Source: Devosia crocina (GTDB lineage Bacteria > Pseudomonadota > Alphaproteobacteria > Rhizobiales > Devosiaceae). From it: a DNA stretch of 64,000 bases. Made by a program: the position numbers and the translations under genes. The stretch spans positions 248,001 through 312,000 of the forward strand of contig NZ_FPCK01000001.1 in assembly GCF_900116545.1 (NCBI RefSeq). The letters are read 5' to 3'. Position 1 is the first letter of the stretch. Each line of letters opens with the position of its first letter. Below the pieces are notes generated by a model. The model was not told the DNA's origin. It was given only the letters and a program-made list of their open reading frames with translations, and did no database searches. This document shows positions 1 to 9,460 of this stretch, piece by piece.

Positions 1-1899
1 CTGACCGGCGACCTCGCTGCCGGTCTGATCAATGGCCTGCAGGGGCAGGGTGTGGGCGCCTCGCTCAAGCATTTTGCCTGCAACAATTCCGAGATCGAAC
101 GCACCAGCATGGACAGCCTGGTAGAAGAACGCGCGCTGCGCGAAATCTACCTGCGCGGTTTCGAGCGTGCCATCGGCCAGTCTAATCCCTGGACGGTGAT
201 GACCTCCTACAATGTACTCAACGGCGTTCAGGCTGCGGAAAACCCGTGGCTGCTGGGCGACGTGCTGCGCGATGACTGGGGCTATGATGGCCTGGTTGTT
301 TCCGACTGGCACGGGATCAAGGATCGTCCTGCCTCGCTCAACGCCGGCAATGATCTCGATATGCCCGAGAGCGGCAAGCGCAAGCAGGACCTCATCACAG
401 CCATCGAAGCAGGCACGGTATCGGCCGAAACCCTTGATCTTTCGGTTCGTCGCGTGCTCGAGCTCGTACGCAAGGCGCTGATCAATTCGCGCAAGGGCGA
501 AAAATTCGACCGTGCGACCCACCACGCCCTGGCGCGTCGCATCGCCGGCGAGTCCATCGTGCTGCTCAAGAACGACGGCGTTCTGCCGCTCGATCCCAAT
601 GCCAGCCTCAAGATTGCCGTCATTGGCGGTGGCGCCGAGGAACCCGTCATCCAGGGTTCCGGCTGCGCCACGACGCTGCCCACCCAGGTCGATGCGCCGC
701 TGGCCGAGATCCGCAAGCTCGCGGGCGTCAATCTCGACATCCGCGCCTATCAGGGATTTAGCGAGGACCTGTCTCTCGCCGCCGACCTGGCAGACGAGGC
801 CGTCGAGGCGGCCAAGAGCGCCGATATCGTCCTGATCTTTGGCACCACCGAAGTGGGCTATGATGGTGAAGGCTCGGATCGCCGCAACCTTTCGCTGGCG
901 CCCGGACAGGATGGCCTGATCGCGGAGATCGCCAGGCTCAACCCGCGCACTGTGGTCGTGCTGTCCAACCCCGATGCCATCACCATGCCCTGGCTGGACG
1001 ATGTCGCCGCCGTGGTCGAAACCTTCTTTTCGGGGCAGGGCATGGGCGGTGGTGTCGCCGATGTGCTGTTCGGCGCCGTCAATCCGTCGGGCAAGCTGAC
1101 CGTGACCTTCCCCAGAAAGCTGGGTGACGTGCCTGGCTTCCTCTCCTATCCCGGCGAGAACCGCCGCCACATCTATGGCGAAGGCATCTTCGTCGGCTAT
1201 CGCGGCTACGACGCCCGCGAAACCGAGCCGCTGTTCCCCTTCGGCTTCGGCCTGAGCTACACAGACTTCACCTATTCCGACATCGCACTCGACAAGACCG
1301 AGCTGCGTTCCGGCGACAGCGTGACGGTCAGCTTCACGCTCACCAACACCGGTGCCCGCGCCGGCAAGGAAGTGGCGCAGCTTTATGTCGAACGCTCCGG
1401 CCAGCGCCATGCGACGCCGCCGCGCGAGCTCAAGGGTTTTGCCAAGGTCGCCCTTGCCGCGGGCGAGAGCCAGCGCGTTACTATCACCGTGCCGGTCGAC
1501 GATCTGCGCGTCTATGACACCAGCCTTGGCTGCTGGGTGCTCGACAATGGCGCCATCGCGCTCAAGGTCGGTGCATCCTCGCGTGATCTGGCGCTCTCGG
1601 CCGAAGCCAATTGTGTTGCAGCCGAAGGGCGTTACCGTCCGATCCTGCGTGATACCCAGCCCATCTTCATGCTGAACAATCCCCCGGCACGCCGCGTCTT
1701 CCGGCAGTTCCTCGAAGCGCGGCTCAATGTCAGCGAGCGTGAAGCCGAGGGCATGCTGGAGCACTGCACCAATTCATTCATCGGCTTGTTCACCACCTTC
1801 GAGCGCCGCTTCCGCATCCAGTTTTCGGAAGACGACATCGAGCGTGTGCTGGCCGATATCGAGCAGGCCGTTGCCGAGGATGCCCGCGTCCAGGCCTGA
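1..1899 (+). CDS. Glycoside hydrolase family 3 beta-glucosidase (5' end cut by window)
   Basis: The frame is open from base 1, so the N-terminal part of the gene lies outside the window; the GTG at 52 is internal, because the conserved G-x-GASLKHFA region begins before it. The visible part has the GH3 N-terminal-domain stretch with the SDWHG motif, whose Asp (codon 304-306) is the family's catalytic nucleophile, then the GH3 C-terminal alpha/beta domain and a C-terminal fibronectin-III-like domain (roughly codons 1240-1600). The family hydrolyses terminal beta-glucosides or xylosides. Any signal peptide would be upstream, so the cell location is unknown. A hairpin follows the stop. Being beside an ABC importer suggests a carbohydrate or nutrient uptake locus, but the importer itself looks polyamine-type. 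Exact substrate cannot be told. Confidence 0.93.
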   Translation: MTGDLAAGLINGLQGQGVGASLKHFACNNSEIERTSMDSLVEERALREIYLRGFERAIGQSNPWTVMTSYNVLNGVQAAENPWLLGDVLRDDWGYDGLVVSDWHGIKDRPASLNAGNDLDMPESGKRKQDLITAIEAGTVSAETLDLSVRRVLELVRKALINSRKGEKFDRATHHALARRIAGESIVLLKNDGVLPLDPNASLKIAVIGGGAEEPVIQGSGCATTLPTQVDAPLAEIRKLAGVNLDIRAYQGFSEDLSLAADLADEAVEAAKSADIVLIFGTTEVGYDGEGSDRRNLSLAPGQDGLIAEIARLNPRTVVVLSNPDAITMPWLDDVAAVVETFFSGQGMGGGVADVLFGAVNPSGKLTVTFPRKLGDVPGFLSYPGENRRHIYGEGIFVGYRGYDARETEPLFPFGFGLSYTDFTYSDIALDKTELRSGDSVTVSFTLTNTGARAGKEVAQLYVERSGQRHATPPRELKGFAKVALAAGESQRVTITVPVDDLRVYDTSLGCWVLDNGAIALKVGASSRDLALSAEANCVAAEGRYRPILRDTQPIFMLNNPPARRVFRQFLEARLNVSEREAEGMLEHCTNSFIGLFTTFERRFRIQFSEDDIERVLADIEQAVAEDARVQA

Positions 1900-1916
1900 C
1901 TGCTCACCCCAAGTTT

Positions 1917-1944
1917 CGGTCTGGCGATGCGCAGCGTCAGACCG
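1917..1944 (+). terminator. Stem-loop after the GH3 gene
   Basis: A stem of about 10 bp (1917-1926 with 1935-1944, one G-T pair) with an 8-base loop lies 18 bases past the GH3 stop. No clear T-run follows, so it may be a weak terminator or only an mRNA-end structure. Confidence 0.35.
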
Positions 1945-2019
1945 GAAAAGCGGTCCTCCTGCGGGCCGCTTGTCTGACTGATTAGAAATGCTTCACAACA
2001 AGTTCCTTGGAGGGAACGG

Positions 2020-3087
2020 ATGACAAATTTCAAGATGAACCGCCGCACGCTGCTGAAGTCCGGCGCTGCCGGTGCAATGGTGCTCGCTGCGCCCGCCATT
2101 CTGACGCGCCAGGCCTTTGCCGCTGACTCGCTGACCATCGGCGACACCGGTGGCCCCTATGCCGAAGCCTTCCGCCTGGCCTTCTACGACCCCTTCGAGG
2201 CCGAGACCGGCATCCGCATCAACAATATCGTCCTGAGCCCTGATCCGGTGCCGCAGTACCAGATGCTGGTCGACACCAACTATTTCCTGATGGACGTCAG
2301 CGTCATGACGCCCGAGCATATCGATCGCCTCAACCGCGAAGGCGACTATTTCGAGCCGCTGAACTTGCCCAACGTCAACTCGGACGACTTCGTCCAGGGT
2401 GCGATCACCGATAAGTTCGCCGCCGTCTATATGTTCGCCATCTCCATGGGCTATCGCGCCGACACCCTGGGCGACAACGCGCCCGAGTCGTGGGCCGATT
2501 TCTGGAACACTACCCAGTTCCCCGGCCGTCGCAGCCTTTATCGCAGCCCGATCACCACCATGGAAATCGCGCTGCTTGCCGATGGCGTTGCCATTGACGA
2601 TCTCTACCCGCTCGACATCGACCGCGCCTTCGCCAGCCTCGACAAGATCAAGAACGAAATCGCCGTGTGGTGGACCTCCGGTGCTCAGAGCACCCAGATC
2701 CTGCAGAACGGCGAAGTCGACATGCTCAACATCTGGAACACCCGTGCTCAGACCGTCATCGATGACGGTGCTCCGGCCGCGATCTCCTGGGTTGAAGGTC
2801 ACTACAACCTCGGCGGCTGGACCATCCCCAAGGGCTCGCCCAAGGCTGACATGGCCCGCAGGTTCATCGAGTTCACCCTCGATCCGGAACGTCAGGCCAA
2901 GTACACGGAAATTCTCGCCGTGTCCCCGACCCACCTCAAGGGCTATGACTTCGTTCCCGAAGACAAGCGCGGCAACCTGCCGACCGCTCCGGGCCACATC
3001 GAAAAGCTCCGCCCGCTCGACAACGCCTATTGGGGTGAAAACCTCAGCGCCGTCACCGAGCGTTTCGAAGCCTGGCTGCTGAGCTAA
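2020..3087 (+). CDS. ABC transporter substrate-binding protein, spermidine/putrescine (PotD-like) type
   Basis: This 355-residue periplasmic binding protein captures the ligand for the permease and ATPase encoded next. The N-terminus has a twin-arginine signal (NRRTLLKSG followed by a hydrophobic Ala-rich stretch ending near AFA, residues 7-34), so it is probably exported folded by Tat. The body matches the type-2 periplasmic binding fold of the PotD/extracellular solute-binding protein family. The ATG at 2020 is preceded by a GGAGG at the right distance. It heads an operon with the fused permease (3150) and ATPase (4939), and a strong stem-loop separates it from the permease, which usually keeps the binding protein mRNA more abundant. 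The ligand is inferred only from family type; other small cations or amino-acid derivatives are possible. Confidence 0.88.
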   Translation: MTNFKMNRRTLLKSGAAGAMVLAAPAILTRQAFAADSLTIGDTGGPYAEAFRLAFYDPFEAETGIRINNIVLSPDPVPQYQMLVDTNYFLMDVSVMTPEHIDRLNREGDYFEPLNLPNVNSDDFVQGAITDKFAAVYMFAISMGYRADTLGDNAPESWADFWNTTQFPGRRSLYRSPITTMEIALLADGVAIDDLYPLDIDRAFASLDKIKNEIAVWWTSGAQSTQILQNGEVDMLNIWNTRAQTVIDDGAPAAISWVEGHYNLGGWTIPKGSPKADMARRFIEFTLDPERQAKYTEILAVSPTHLKGYDFVPEDKRGNLPTAPGHIEKLRPLDNAYWGENLSAVTERFEAWLLS

Positions 3088-3105
3088 ATCGCGTCTCTCC
3101 CCGGA

Positions 3106-3129
3106 CCGGGCGCGGCTCTTCGCGCCCGG
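3106..3129 (+). terminator. Intra-operon stem-loop between binding protein and permease
   Basis: A perfect 9-bp GC-rich stem (3106-3114 with 3121-3129) with a 6-base loop is followed by a T-rich but interrupted tract. It sits 18 bases after the binding-protein stop and 21 before the permease start, so it most likely acts as a partial terminator or a 3' mRNA stabiliser. Confidence 0.6.
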
Positions 3130-3149
3130 TTTGCTTTCAAGGAATTCCG

Positions 3150-4919
3150 ATGTCCAATACGACTTCGACTCTGCCAGCCGGCCAGGCGACAGCGCCCCGG
3201 GACAAGCGGCGTTTCTCCATCGACTCCATCGCCCTTGCCGCGCCCGGCGGGCTGTTCCTCATCGTCCTGCTCGCCATCCCGACCCTGTCGCTGATTGGCT
3301 TGAGCTTCCAGGGTATGGACGGCGCCTTCTCGCTCTCAATCTATGAGCAGATGTTCGGCGCCAAGATCTATATCGACGTCCTCGTTAACACATTCTCCAT
3401 CGCCTTCCAGGCGACCGTGCTCTGCCTCGTTTTCGGATATCCGGTGGCCTATTGGCTGTCGCGCCTTGAAAACCGGCCGCGCCGCTTTGCCATGTGGTTC
3501 GTGCTGCTGCCGTTCTGGACCGGCGCTCTTCTCAAGAATTTTTCTTGGATCGTGCTGCTGGCCCGCAATGGCATTGCCAATTCCGTGCTCCAGTCCATGG
3601 GCATGGAAGCCCCGGCCGATCTGCTCTATCAGCGCACCACCGTCATCTTCGCCGTTGCCCATACCATGATGCCGCTGGCCATCATGACCATGCTGCCCTC
3701 CATGCTGGCCGTTGACCGCACGCTGGTGCCGGCCTCGCGCACGCTCGGCTCCAAGCCGATGCAGTCCTTCTGGCGTGTGTTTTTCCCGCTTTCCATGCCG
3801 GGTGCCACCGCTGCCGGGCTCCTGGTCTTCGTCAGCGCCATTGGCTTCTTCATCACCCCGCAATTGCTGGGTGGACCGCGTGACACCGTGATCGGGCAAT
3901 TGCTGATCCAGCAGGTGACGCAGATGCTCAACTGGCGCCTCGCCGGGGCCATTGCCACCATGCTGTTGGCCGTGACGCTGATCTTTGTGCTGCTTTACGA
4001 TCGCGTCTTCGGTATTTCCTCGGTTACCGGAGGCGCCTCGGCAAAACTCTCCTCCGGTCCAGTACGCGACTTCGGCCACCGGGTGCTCAACCTCATCGCC
4101 ATGATCGCCACTGCCATCTCGGAAGCCTTTGCCAAGGTTCTCGGCGGCTATCGTTTCGGCTGGCTGCTGCCCACCGTCGCCATCATCACCGTTCTGGTGC
4201 TGCTCATCCCGGTGGTTGCCTTCATCCCTATGGCCTTCGGGGAGTCGAGCTTCCTTGAATTCCCGCCACGCGGGCTGTCGTTCCGCTGGATGGAAACCTA
4301 CCTGACCTCGCCGGTCTGGACCGACGCCACGTTGCGCTCCTTCTACATCGCGCTGGCCTGCGCCGTGCTCACAGCCTTCATCGCCGGTCTGGGCGGCTAC
4401 GGCGTGGCGCGCAGCAATGGCAAGTTGGGCAGCATCGCCTTCATGGGCTTCATGCTGCCCATGATCGTGCCTAACATCGTCATCGCCGTGTCTCTGGCCT
4501 ATTTCTTCGCCAATATCGGCCTGCTCGCCACCGACATCGGCATCATTTTGGGCCACACGGTCGTGTCGCTGCCCGTGGTGTTCATAATCGTCCTGACGAC
4601 CTTCAAGGCGCATGACTGGCGGCTTGATCAGGCGGCTGCCACTCTTGGGGCCAACCGCTTCCAGGTGCTCCGCCACATCACCCTGCCGATGTGCCAGGGT
4701 GGTCTCATCGCCGGCTTCCTCTTCGGGTTCCTGCATTCCTTCGACGAGCTGACCATCGCCATGTTCGTTGGTGGCGGCCTGCGCCAGACCCTGCCCAAGC
4801 AGATGTGGGACGACGTCATCCTGTCGGTCAGCCCCACCCTGGCTGCGGCCTCGCTGGTCGTCCTCCTCGTCGTCACCGTCCTTTTCGTCCTCGCCGAAGT
4901 GGCGCGCCCGCGCGCCTGA
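3150..4919 (+). CDS. Fused ABC transporter permease (PotB-PotC-like, two permease domains)
   Basis: At 589 residues this is twice the usual length for one permease of the spermidine/putrescine type. Two BPD_transp_1 domains can be seen, each with an EAA-type loop: one near residues 190-215 (ASRTLGSKPMQSFWRVFFP) and one near 490-515 (AAATLGANRFQVLRHITLP). The second half starts with its own cytoplasmic leader and membrane segment near residue 340. The protein therefore supplies both transmembrane halves that are usually PotB and PotC. The start is the ATG at 3150 with AAGGA upstream. It lies between the binding-protein gene and the ATPase gene and is surely cotranscribed with the ATPase (19 bases apart). 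Confidence 0.9.
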   Translation: MSNTTSTLPAGQATAPRDKRRFSIDSIALAAPGGLFLIVLLAIPTLSLIGLSFQGMDGAFSLSIYEQMFGAKIYIDVLVNTFSIAFQATVLCLVFGYPVAYWLSRLENRPRRFAMWFVLLPFWTGALLKNFSWIVLLARNGIANSVLQSMGMEAPADLLYQRTTVIFAVAHTMMPLAIMTMLPSMLAVDRTLVPASRTLGSKPMQSFWRVFFPLSMPGATAAGLLVFVSAIGFFITPQLLGGPRDTVIGQLLIQQVTQMLNWRLAGAIATMLLAVTLIFVLLYDRVFGISSVTGGASAKLSSGPVRDFGHRVLNLIAMIATAISEAFAKVLGGYRFGWLLPTVAIITVLVLLIPVVAFIPMAFGESSFLEFPPRGLSFRWMETYLTSPVWTDATLRSFYIALACAVLTAFIAGLGGYGVARSNGKLGSIAFMGFMLPMIVPNIVIAVSLAYFFANIGLLATDIGIILGHTVVSLPVVFIIVLTTFKAHDWRLDQAAATLGANRFQVLRHITLPMCQGGLIAGFLFGFLHSFDELTIAMFVGGGLRQTLPKQMWDDVILSVSPTLAAASLVVLLVVTVLFVLAEVARPRA

Positions 4920-4938
4920 CCGAGAGAGCAAACATCAG

Positions 4939-5991
4939 ATGTCCAACATGTCCAACCCAACCACCAAGCTCTCCATCCGGGGGCTCAGCAAGACCTACAA
5001 CAAGACCGTGGCGCTGCAGCCTGTCGATCTTGAGGTCAAGACCGGCGAACTGCTGACCCTGCTCGGGCCGTCCGGCTCCGGCAAGACCACGTTGCTGCAA
5101 TTGATCAGCGGTCTCGTCGATGTCACCACCGGCAACCTCGTCATCGATGGTGTCGACCAGACGGACGCCCCGGTGCATCAGCGCGACATCGGCGTGGTGT
5201 TCCAGAGCTATGCGCTCTTTCCCCACCTGACCGTGCGCGAGAACATCGCCTTTCCGCTGCAGATGCGGAAGGTGCCGGCCGACGAGATCAAGACCCGCGT
5301 CGACGACGCATTGGCCATGGTCGGCCTGGCCCATGCCGGCGACCGTTCGCCGCGTGCGCTCTCGGGCGGTCAGCAGCAACGTGTCGCCCTGGCCCGTTGC
5401 CTCGTCTATCGTCCCAGCGTCATCCTCATGGACGAACCGCTCGGCGCGCTCGACCGCAAGCTGCGCGAAGTCATGCAGGACGAGATCAAGCGCATTCACC
5501 GCGAGACCGGCGCGACCATCATCTTTGTCACCCATGATCAGGAAGAAGCCCTGGCGCTTTCCGATCGCATCTGCCTGATGAACAACGGCCAGATCGAACA
5601 GGTGGGTACGCCGCGGGAAATGTACGAAGCGCCGCAATCAGTCTTTGTCGCCGACTTCATCGGCGTCTCCAACATCTTTTCGGGCACTGTAGAAAACGGC
5701 CAGCTCAGGACCGATGCCGGCCTGCTGCCGCTCTCCGCCGATGCGCCGGCCGAGACCTGCGCTGTCATGATCCGCCCCGAAGATGTGATCCTTAACGGCA
5801 CCGCCAGCTGGGCTCTCAAGGGTACGGTCGTGGAAAGCACCTATGCCGGTTCGGAGACCCGCGTGACCATCGCGCTTGACGGCGACAAGTCGCTGATAGT
5901 GCGCCGCCCGGCCAAGTCCGAGGATATGGCGCGCGGTCTCGCCGTGACTGTCAGCTGGGATCAGGCCCACGCCCGCTACCTGACCAAATAA
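4939..5991 (+). CDS. ABC transporter ATP-binding protein (PotA-like)
   Basis: This 350-residue ATPase energises the importer. Walker A (GPSGSGKTT), the Q-loop region (VVFQSYALFPH), the signature LSGGQQQR, Walker B (ILMDEP) and the switch His (FVTHDQEE) are all intact, and a C-terminal TOBE domain (about residues 275-350) is typical of polyamine/iron/sugar importers. The frame continues upstream into the permease gene, but the ATG at 4939, preceded by GAGAG, matches where the family begins. A strong terminator follows the stop, which closes the three-gene operon. Confidence 0.92.
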   Translation: MSNMSNPTTKLSIRGLSKTYNKTVALQPVDLEVKTGELLTLLGPSGSGKTTLLQLISGLVDVTTGNLVIDGVDQTDAPVHQRDIGVVFQSYALFPHLTVRENIAFPLQMRKVPADEIKTRVDDALAMVGLAHAGDRSPRALSGGQQQRVALARCLVYRPSVILMDEPLGALDRKLREVMQDEIKRIHRETGATIIFVTHDQEEALALSDRICLMNNGQIEQVGTPREMYEAPQSVFVADFIGVSNIFSGTVENGQLRTDAGLLPLSADAPAETCAVMIRPEDVILNGTASWALKGTVVESTYAGSETRVTIALDGDKSLIVRRPAKSEDMARGLAVTVSWDQAHARYLTK

Positions 5992-6001
5992 GTCATCCCA
6001 G

Positions 6002-6032
6002 TCCGCCGGGACGCATCCCGGCGGATTTTCTT
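6002..6032 (+). terminator. Intrinsic terminator of the ABC operon
   Basis: A perfect 10-bp stem (6002-6011 with 6016-6025), a CGCA tetraloop and a TTTTCTT tail lie just after the ATPase stop. Confidence 0.9.
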
Positions 6033-6110
6033 GTCCAGACCAATCGGGATCAGCACTTGACTAACGGCCGTCGGAGAGACACCAAAAAGGGCAATGCGTG
6101 GTCTGGACCG

Positions 6111-7040
6111 ATGCCCCTACGATTCACCCTGAGGCAGCTCGAGTATTTTGTTGCGGTCGGCGAGGCCGGCAGCATTGCCAAGGCGGCCGAGCAGGTCAAT
6201 GTCTCGCCACCCTCCATCTCCGCCTCCATCGCCCAGCTCGAGGCCGAATTCGGCATCCAGCTTTTTGTGCGCCGCCATTCCCATGGCCTGTCACTGACGG
6301 CCGGGGGCAGATTGTTCTTCAAGGAAGCGGCCAAGCTTCTCGCCGACGCCGATGCCCTGCACGACATTGCCGGCGACATCGCCAATGTGGTGCGTGGGCC
6401 GCTGGCGATCGGCTGTCTTCTGACCTTCGCGCAGATCGTCATGCCCTCGCTGCGCCGCAGCTTCGAGGATGCCTATCCCGACGTGCGTATCCGCCAGCAC
6501 GAGATCAACCAGGGTCAACTGCTCGACATGCTGCACCAGGGTGAGATCGACCTGGCGCTGACCTATGATCTCGAACTCTCTCAGGATGTCGATTTCGAGC
6601 CGCTGATGCAGCTGCCGGCCTATGTCATGCTGCCCGAGGGCCATGTGCTTGCCGGTCGCGACAAGGTGACGCCAGAGGAACTGGTGGACGAACAGATGGT
6701 TCTGCTCGATCTGCCCTATAGTCGCGAATATTTCCTTTCGGCCTTCGGCCAGAAGGGGCTTCGTCCACGCATTGCCGAGCGCACCGGCGATATCGCCGTT
6801 ATGAGGTCCATGGTCGCCAACGGCTTTGGCTACGGCATTGCCAATATGCGGCCACTCAACTCCGCGTCCCCCGATGGCAAGCCGCTCAGTTTCGTGCGCC
6901 TCGACGGCCTCCGGCCCCTCGCCATGGGGGTTGCCCTGCCACATTCTGATCACCGCACACACACAGTGACCGAATTCATCGAGCACGCCCGCCGATATCT
7001 GGTTGAGCAGACGGTGTTCCGCAGTTCGATCTCGCCCTGA
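6111..7040 (+). CDS. LysR family transcriptional regulator
   Basis: A 309-residue protein with the N-terminal LysR winged helix-turn-helix (FTLRQLEYFVAVGEAGSIAK to about residue 60) and a C-terminal substrate-binding domain (about residues 88-295). The ATG at 6111 is chosen because it puts the family's RFTLRQLEYF segment at residue 3; a TTG at 6057 would add 18 unusual residues. It stands downstream of the ABC operon on the same strand, after that operon's terminator, so it has its own promoter. Its effector and targets are unknown; the neighbouring importer is a plausible target by position only. Confidence 0.9.
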   Translation: MPLRFTLRQLEYFVAVGEAGSIAKAAEQVNVSPPSISASIAQLEAEFGIQLFVRRHSHGLSLTAGGRLFFKEAAKLLADADALHDIAGDIANVVRGPLAIGCLLTFAQIVMPSLRRSFEDAYPDVRIRQHEINQGQLLDMLHQGEIDLALTYDLELSQDVDFEPLMQLPAYVMLPEGHVLAGRDKVTPEELVDEQMVLLDLPYSREYFLSAFGQKGLRPRIAERTGDIAVMRSMVANGFGYGIANMRPLNSASPDGKPLSFVRLDGLRPLAMGVALPHSDHRTHTVTEFIEHARRYLVEQTVFRSSISP

Positions 7041-7303
7041 CCCAGCCGTACAATATCTGCCAGACAAGTTTGCTAACGTGAGTTTGCGAGAGTTACGGGA
7101 CGCAGAGCTACACGGCTTGGTGGTATACACTGGCTACCAGAGTGGAGCTTGATGTGATCACGGCTATGACACCGCGGTTCCTGTGCAACCCCGAGGTGCG
7201 TGATGGATGCGAGCCAGCCAACTCATCGGCGGCGTTTCTGCTTTCTGCGAACGTCAACCGACATCCGCAGTCAGCTTCCCTGAAGAATTTCGGCTGCCGA
7301 TAG

Positions 7304-7890
7304 GCGCCCAAAAGTTCGGGTAGGCTTAATGAGTTGGAGTTGCAGCTGCGTAACAAGACGCCGAAGCGGCGGGTGGAGGCCAAACTTAGGCAGGACCGAA
7401 CTGATGCGACCCACTCCAACCAGCTCTGGGCCATGGACTTCGTGCATGACAAACTGGCCACCGGTCGAAAACTGCGCATCCTAACCATCGTCGATACCCA
7501 CTCCCGCTATGCGCGGGCGACAGATCCGCGATTCAGCTATCGCGGTGAAGAGGTCATGCAGGCGCCCGAACGGGTCTGCGGGGAAGTGGGCTATCCGAAG
7601 ATGATCCGGATGGACAAAGGCGCCGAGTTCATCTCCCGCGACCTCGATCTCTGGGCCTATCAGCGGGATGTGATCTTGGACTTCTCCCGGCCCGGTAAGC
7701 GCACCGACAATGGGTATATCGAGTCGTTCAAGGGCAAGTTCCGGGCCGAGTGTTGAACCAGCACTGGTTTCTGAGCCTTACCGACGCCGGCCAGAAAATG
7801 GAGGAATGGCGTCGAGACTACAACAAGGTCCGGCCCCACAGCGCCATCGGCACCAAACCACCGATATTGCTCATACCTTCAAGCGTGTAG
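7304..7890 (+). pseudogene. Decayed IS3-family (IS407-like) transposase, 3' part of orfB
   Basis: The reading frame from about 7304 to 7756 encodes the C-terminal part of an IS3-family OrfB integrase-core transposase: the QLRNKTPKRR segment, then the DDE residues (WAMDFV Asp, RMDKGAEF Asp, YIESFKGKFR Glu). A stop at 7754 comes from loss of one T in a T-run; in the +1 frame the remainder (NQHWFLSLTDAG ... RPHSAIGTKPP) continues to a stop at 7888-7890. The N-terminal half of OrfB, OrfA and recognisable terminal inverted repeats are missing, so the element is dead. It sits between the LysR gene and serC. Confidence 0.85.
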
Positions 7891-8210
7891 ATGACCTCTG
7901 CCCCCCCCATCCATCATGCCCTCAGTGACTACAATATTTTCGTCGACAATCATGTGGCCATTTCACACCCATCATTTAAGATTCGTAGTTAGCGGTCACC
8001 CAAGTGCCGGTGGGTTTGCGTCGCATCACCCGAAAAATGGTCGTGAGGCTACGCAGCGAAATCCGTCGTTGAGATAGGGTCGGATTCTCCCTGACCAGTC
8101 TTTCCGCATGCCTTCGGCAAGAAGGTGGGATACCGAATTGCTAATGGTGGGACCTACAACGACGGCAATCTACCAGCCCGGCATTGACGCGCGTCCGCCT
8201 TGGGAGTATT
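7891..8210. other. Gene-free stretch between IS remnant and serC leader
   Basis: About 320 bases with no supportable ORF on either strand and a lower GC content than the flanking genes. The serC promoter probably lies in its right half; I see no clear -35/-10 pair. The left half is probably remnant DNA from the insertion. Confidence 0.5.
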
Positions 8211-8271
8211 TCCAGCCTCAGGACATCTCGCCCTAACGCGAGACGCATAGGCCTGGGAGGGCCGCTGAAGA
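8211..8271 (+). promoter_or_regulatory. Structured leader just before serC (candidate serC RNA motif)
   Basis: Immediately before the serC ATG there is a perfect 6-bp hairpin (8226-8231 with 8238-8243) nested in a longer pairing between CCAG-CC (8212-8217) and GG-CTGG (8250-8256). A purine-rich GGGAGGGCCGC follows and contains the ribosome-binding site. The position and shape agree with the alphaproteobacterial serC leader motif described by comparative genomics; I match it from memory, without a covariance search. If real, it would control serC translation or mRNA fate in cis. Confidence 0.55.
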
Positions 8272-9453
8272 ATGGCTGATACGCCCCAAACCGCACCGGC
8301 GGTAAAACCGGCTAACCCCAATTTTTCGTCGGGCCCTTGTGCCAAGCGTCCTGGCTGGACGATCGAAGCGCTCAGCGGCGCTCTCACCGGCCGCTCGCAT
8401 CGCGCCAAGCCTGCCAAGGCACGCATCCAGCAGGCGATCGACCTGACCCGCGAACTCCTCGAAGTTCCTGCAGATTACCGCATCGGCATTGTGCCTGCCT
8501 CCGATACCGGAGCGGTTGAAATGTTTCTCTGGAGCGCGCTCGGCGCCCGCGGGGTCGACATGCTGGCCTGGGAATCGTTCGGCGCTGGCTGGGTCACCGA
8601 CGTGCAAAAGCAGCTCAAGCTCCCCGACGTCCGCGTTCTCGACGCCCCCTATGGCCAATTGCCGGACCTGAGCCAGGTCGACTTCGGTCGCGACGTCGTT
8701 TTCACCTGGAATGGCACCACCTCGGGCGTTCGCGTTCCCAATGCGGACTGGATCCCGGCAGACCGCCAGGGCCTGACCATTTGCGATGCGACCTCGGCCG
8801 CCTTTGCGCAAAACCTCGATTTCGCCAAGCTCGATGTTGTGACCTTCTCCTGGCAGAAGTCACTCGGCGGGGAAGCTGCGCACGGCGTTCTGATCCTGTC
8901 GCCGCGTGCAGTCGAACGGCTCGAGAGCTTCAAGCCCGATCGTCCGCTGCCCAAGATTTTCCGTCTGACCAAGGGCGGCAAGCTGATCGAGGGCATCTTC
9001 AAGGCCGAGACCATCAATACCGTTTCGATGATCTGCATCGAAGACGCGGTCGATGCCATGCAATGGGGTGTCGAGATCGGTGGGCTGACCGCCATGCAGG
9101 CGCGCGCCGATGCCAATTATAAGGTGCTGGCCGATTGGGTTGCAAAGAGCGACTGGGTGGATTTCCTCGCCCAGAACGAAGCCGAGCGGTCCAACACATC
9201 GGTCTGCCTCGTCATCTCCGATCCGGCCGTTGCCGCGCTCGATGCCGATGCGCAAGCGGCCTTTGCCAAGGCGATTGTGTCGCGCCTCGACAAGGAAGGC
9301 GTCGCCTATGACATCGGCCATTATCGCGACGCGCCATCGGGCCTGCGCATCTGGGCCGGCTCGACTGTCGAAGCCTCTGATCTTGCCGCGCTGACGCCCT
9401 GGCTCGACTGGGCCTTCGCCCAGGAAAAAGCCGCGCTCAAGGCTGCTGCTTAA
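8272..9453 (+). CDS. serC: Phosphoserine aminotransferase
   Basis: SerC converts 3-phosphohydroxypyruvate and glutamate to phosphoserine and 2-oxoglutarate, the second step of serine synthesis. It is a cytoplasmic PLP enzyme of the class-V aminotransferase fold. The 393-residue product has the PLP-binding lysine in [13 protein letters not shown] (Lys196) and the alphaproteobacterial N-terminus ([13 protein letters not shown]). The ATG at 8272 follows a structured leader that contains the RBS. serA, which makes its substrate, starts 160 bases downstream on the same strand, across a palindromic repeat element. Confidence 0.96.
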   Translation: MADTPQTAPAVKPANPNFSSGPCAKRPGWTIEALSGALTGRSHRAKPAKARIQQAIDLTRELLEVPADYRIGIVPASDTGAVEMFLWSALGARGVDMLAWESFGAGWVTDVQKQLKLPDVRVLDAPYGQLPDLSQVDFGRDVVFTWNGTTSGVRVPNADWIPADRQGLTICDATSAAFAQNLDFAKLDVVTFSWQKSLGGEAAHGVLILSPRAVERLESFKPDRPLPKIFRLTKGGKLIEGIFKAETINTVSMICIEDAVDAMQWGVEIGGLTAMQARADANYKVLADWVAKSDWVDFLAQNEAERSNTSVCLVISDPAVAALDADAQAAFAKAIVSRLDKEGVAYDIGHYRDAPSGLRIWAGSTVEASDLAALTPWLDWAFAQEKAALKAAA

Positions 9454-9460
9454 GACGTAA

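Noticed and set aside
1993..2997. A 334-codon minus-strand frame opposite the PotD-like gene
   Set aside because: Gly/Asp-rich antisense shadow of a coding gene with a clear RBS on the other strand.
3336..4931. A 531-codon minus-strand frame opposite the fused permease
   Set aside because: Highly His/Asp/Glu-rich and mirror of a membrane protein gene; no RBS or family features.
7892..7908. TGACC...CCCCC just after the IS remnant, like an IS407 end
   Set aside because: It is in the wrong orientation for a right-end inverted repeat and is not matched on the left.
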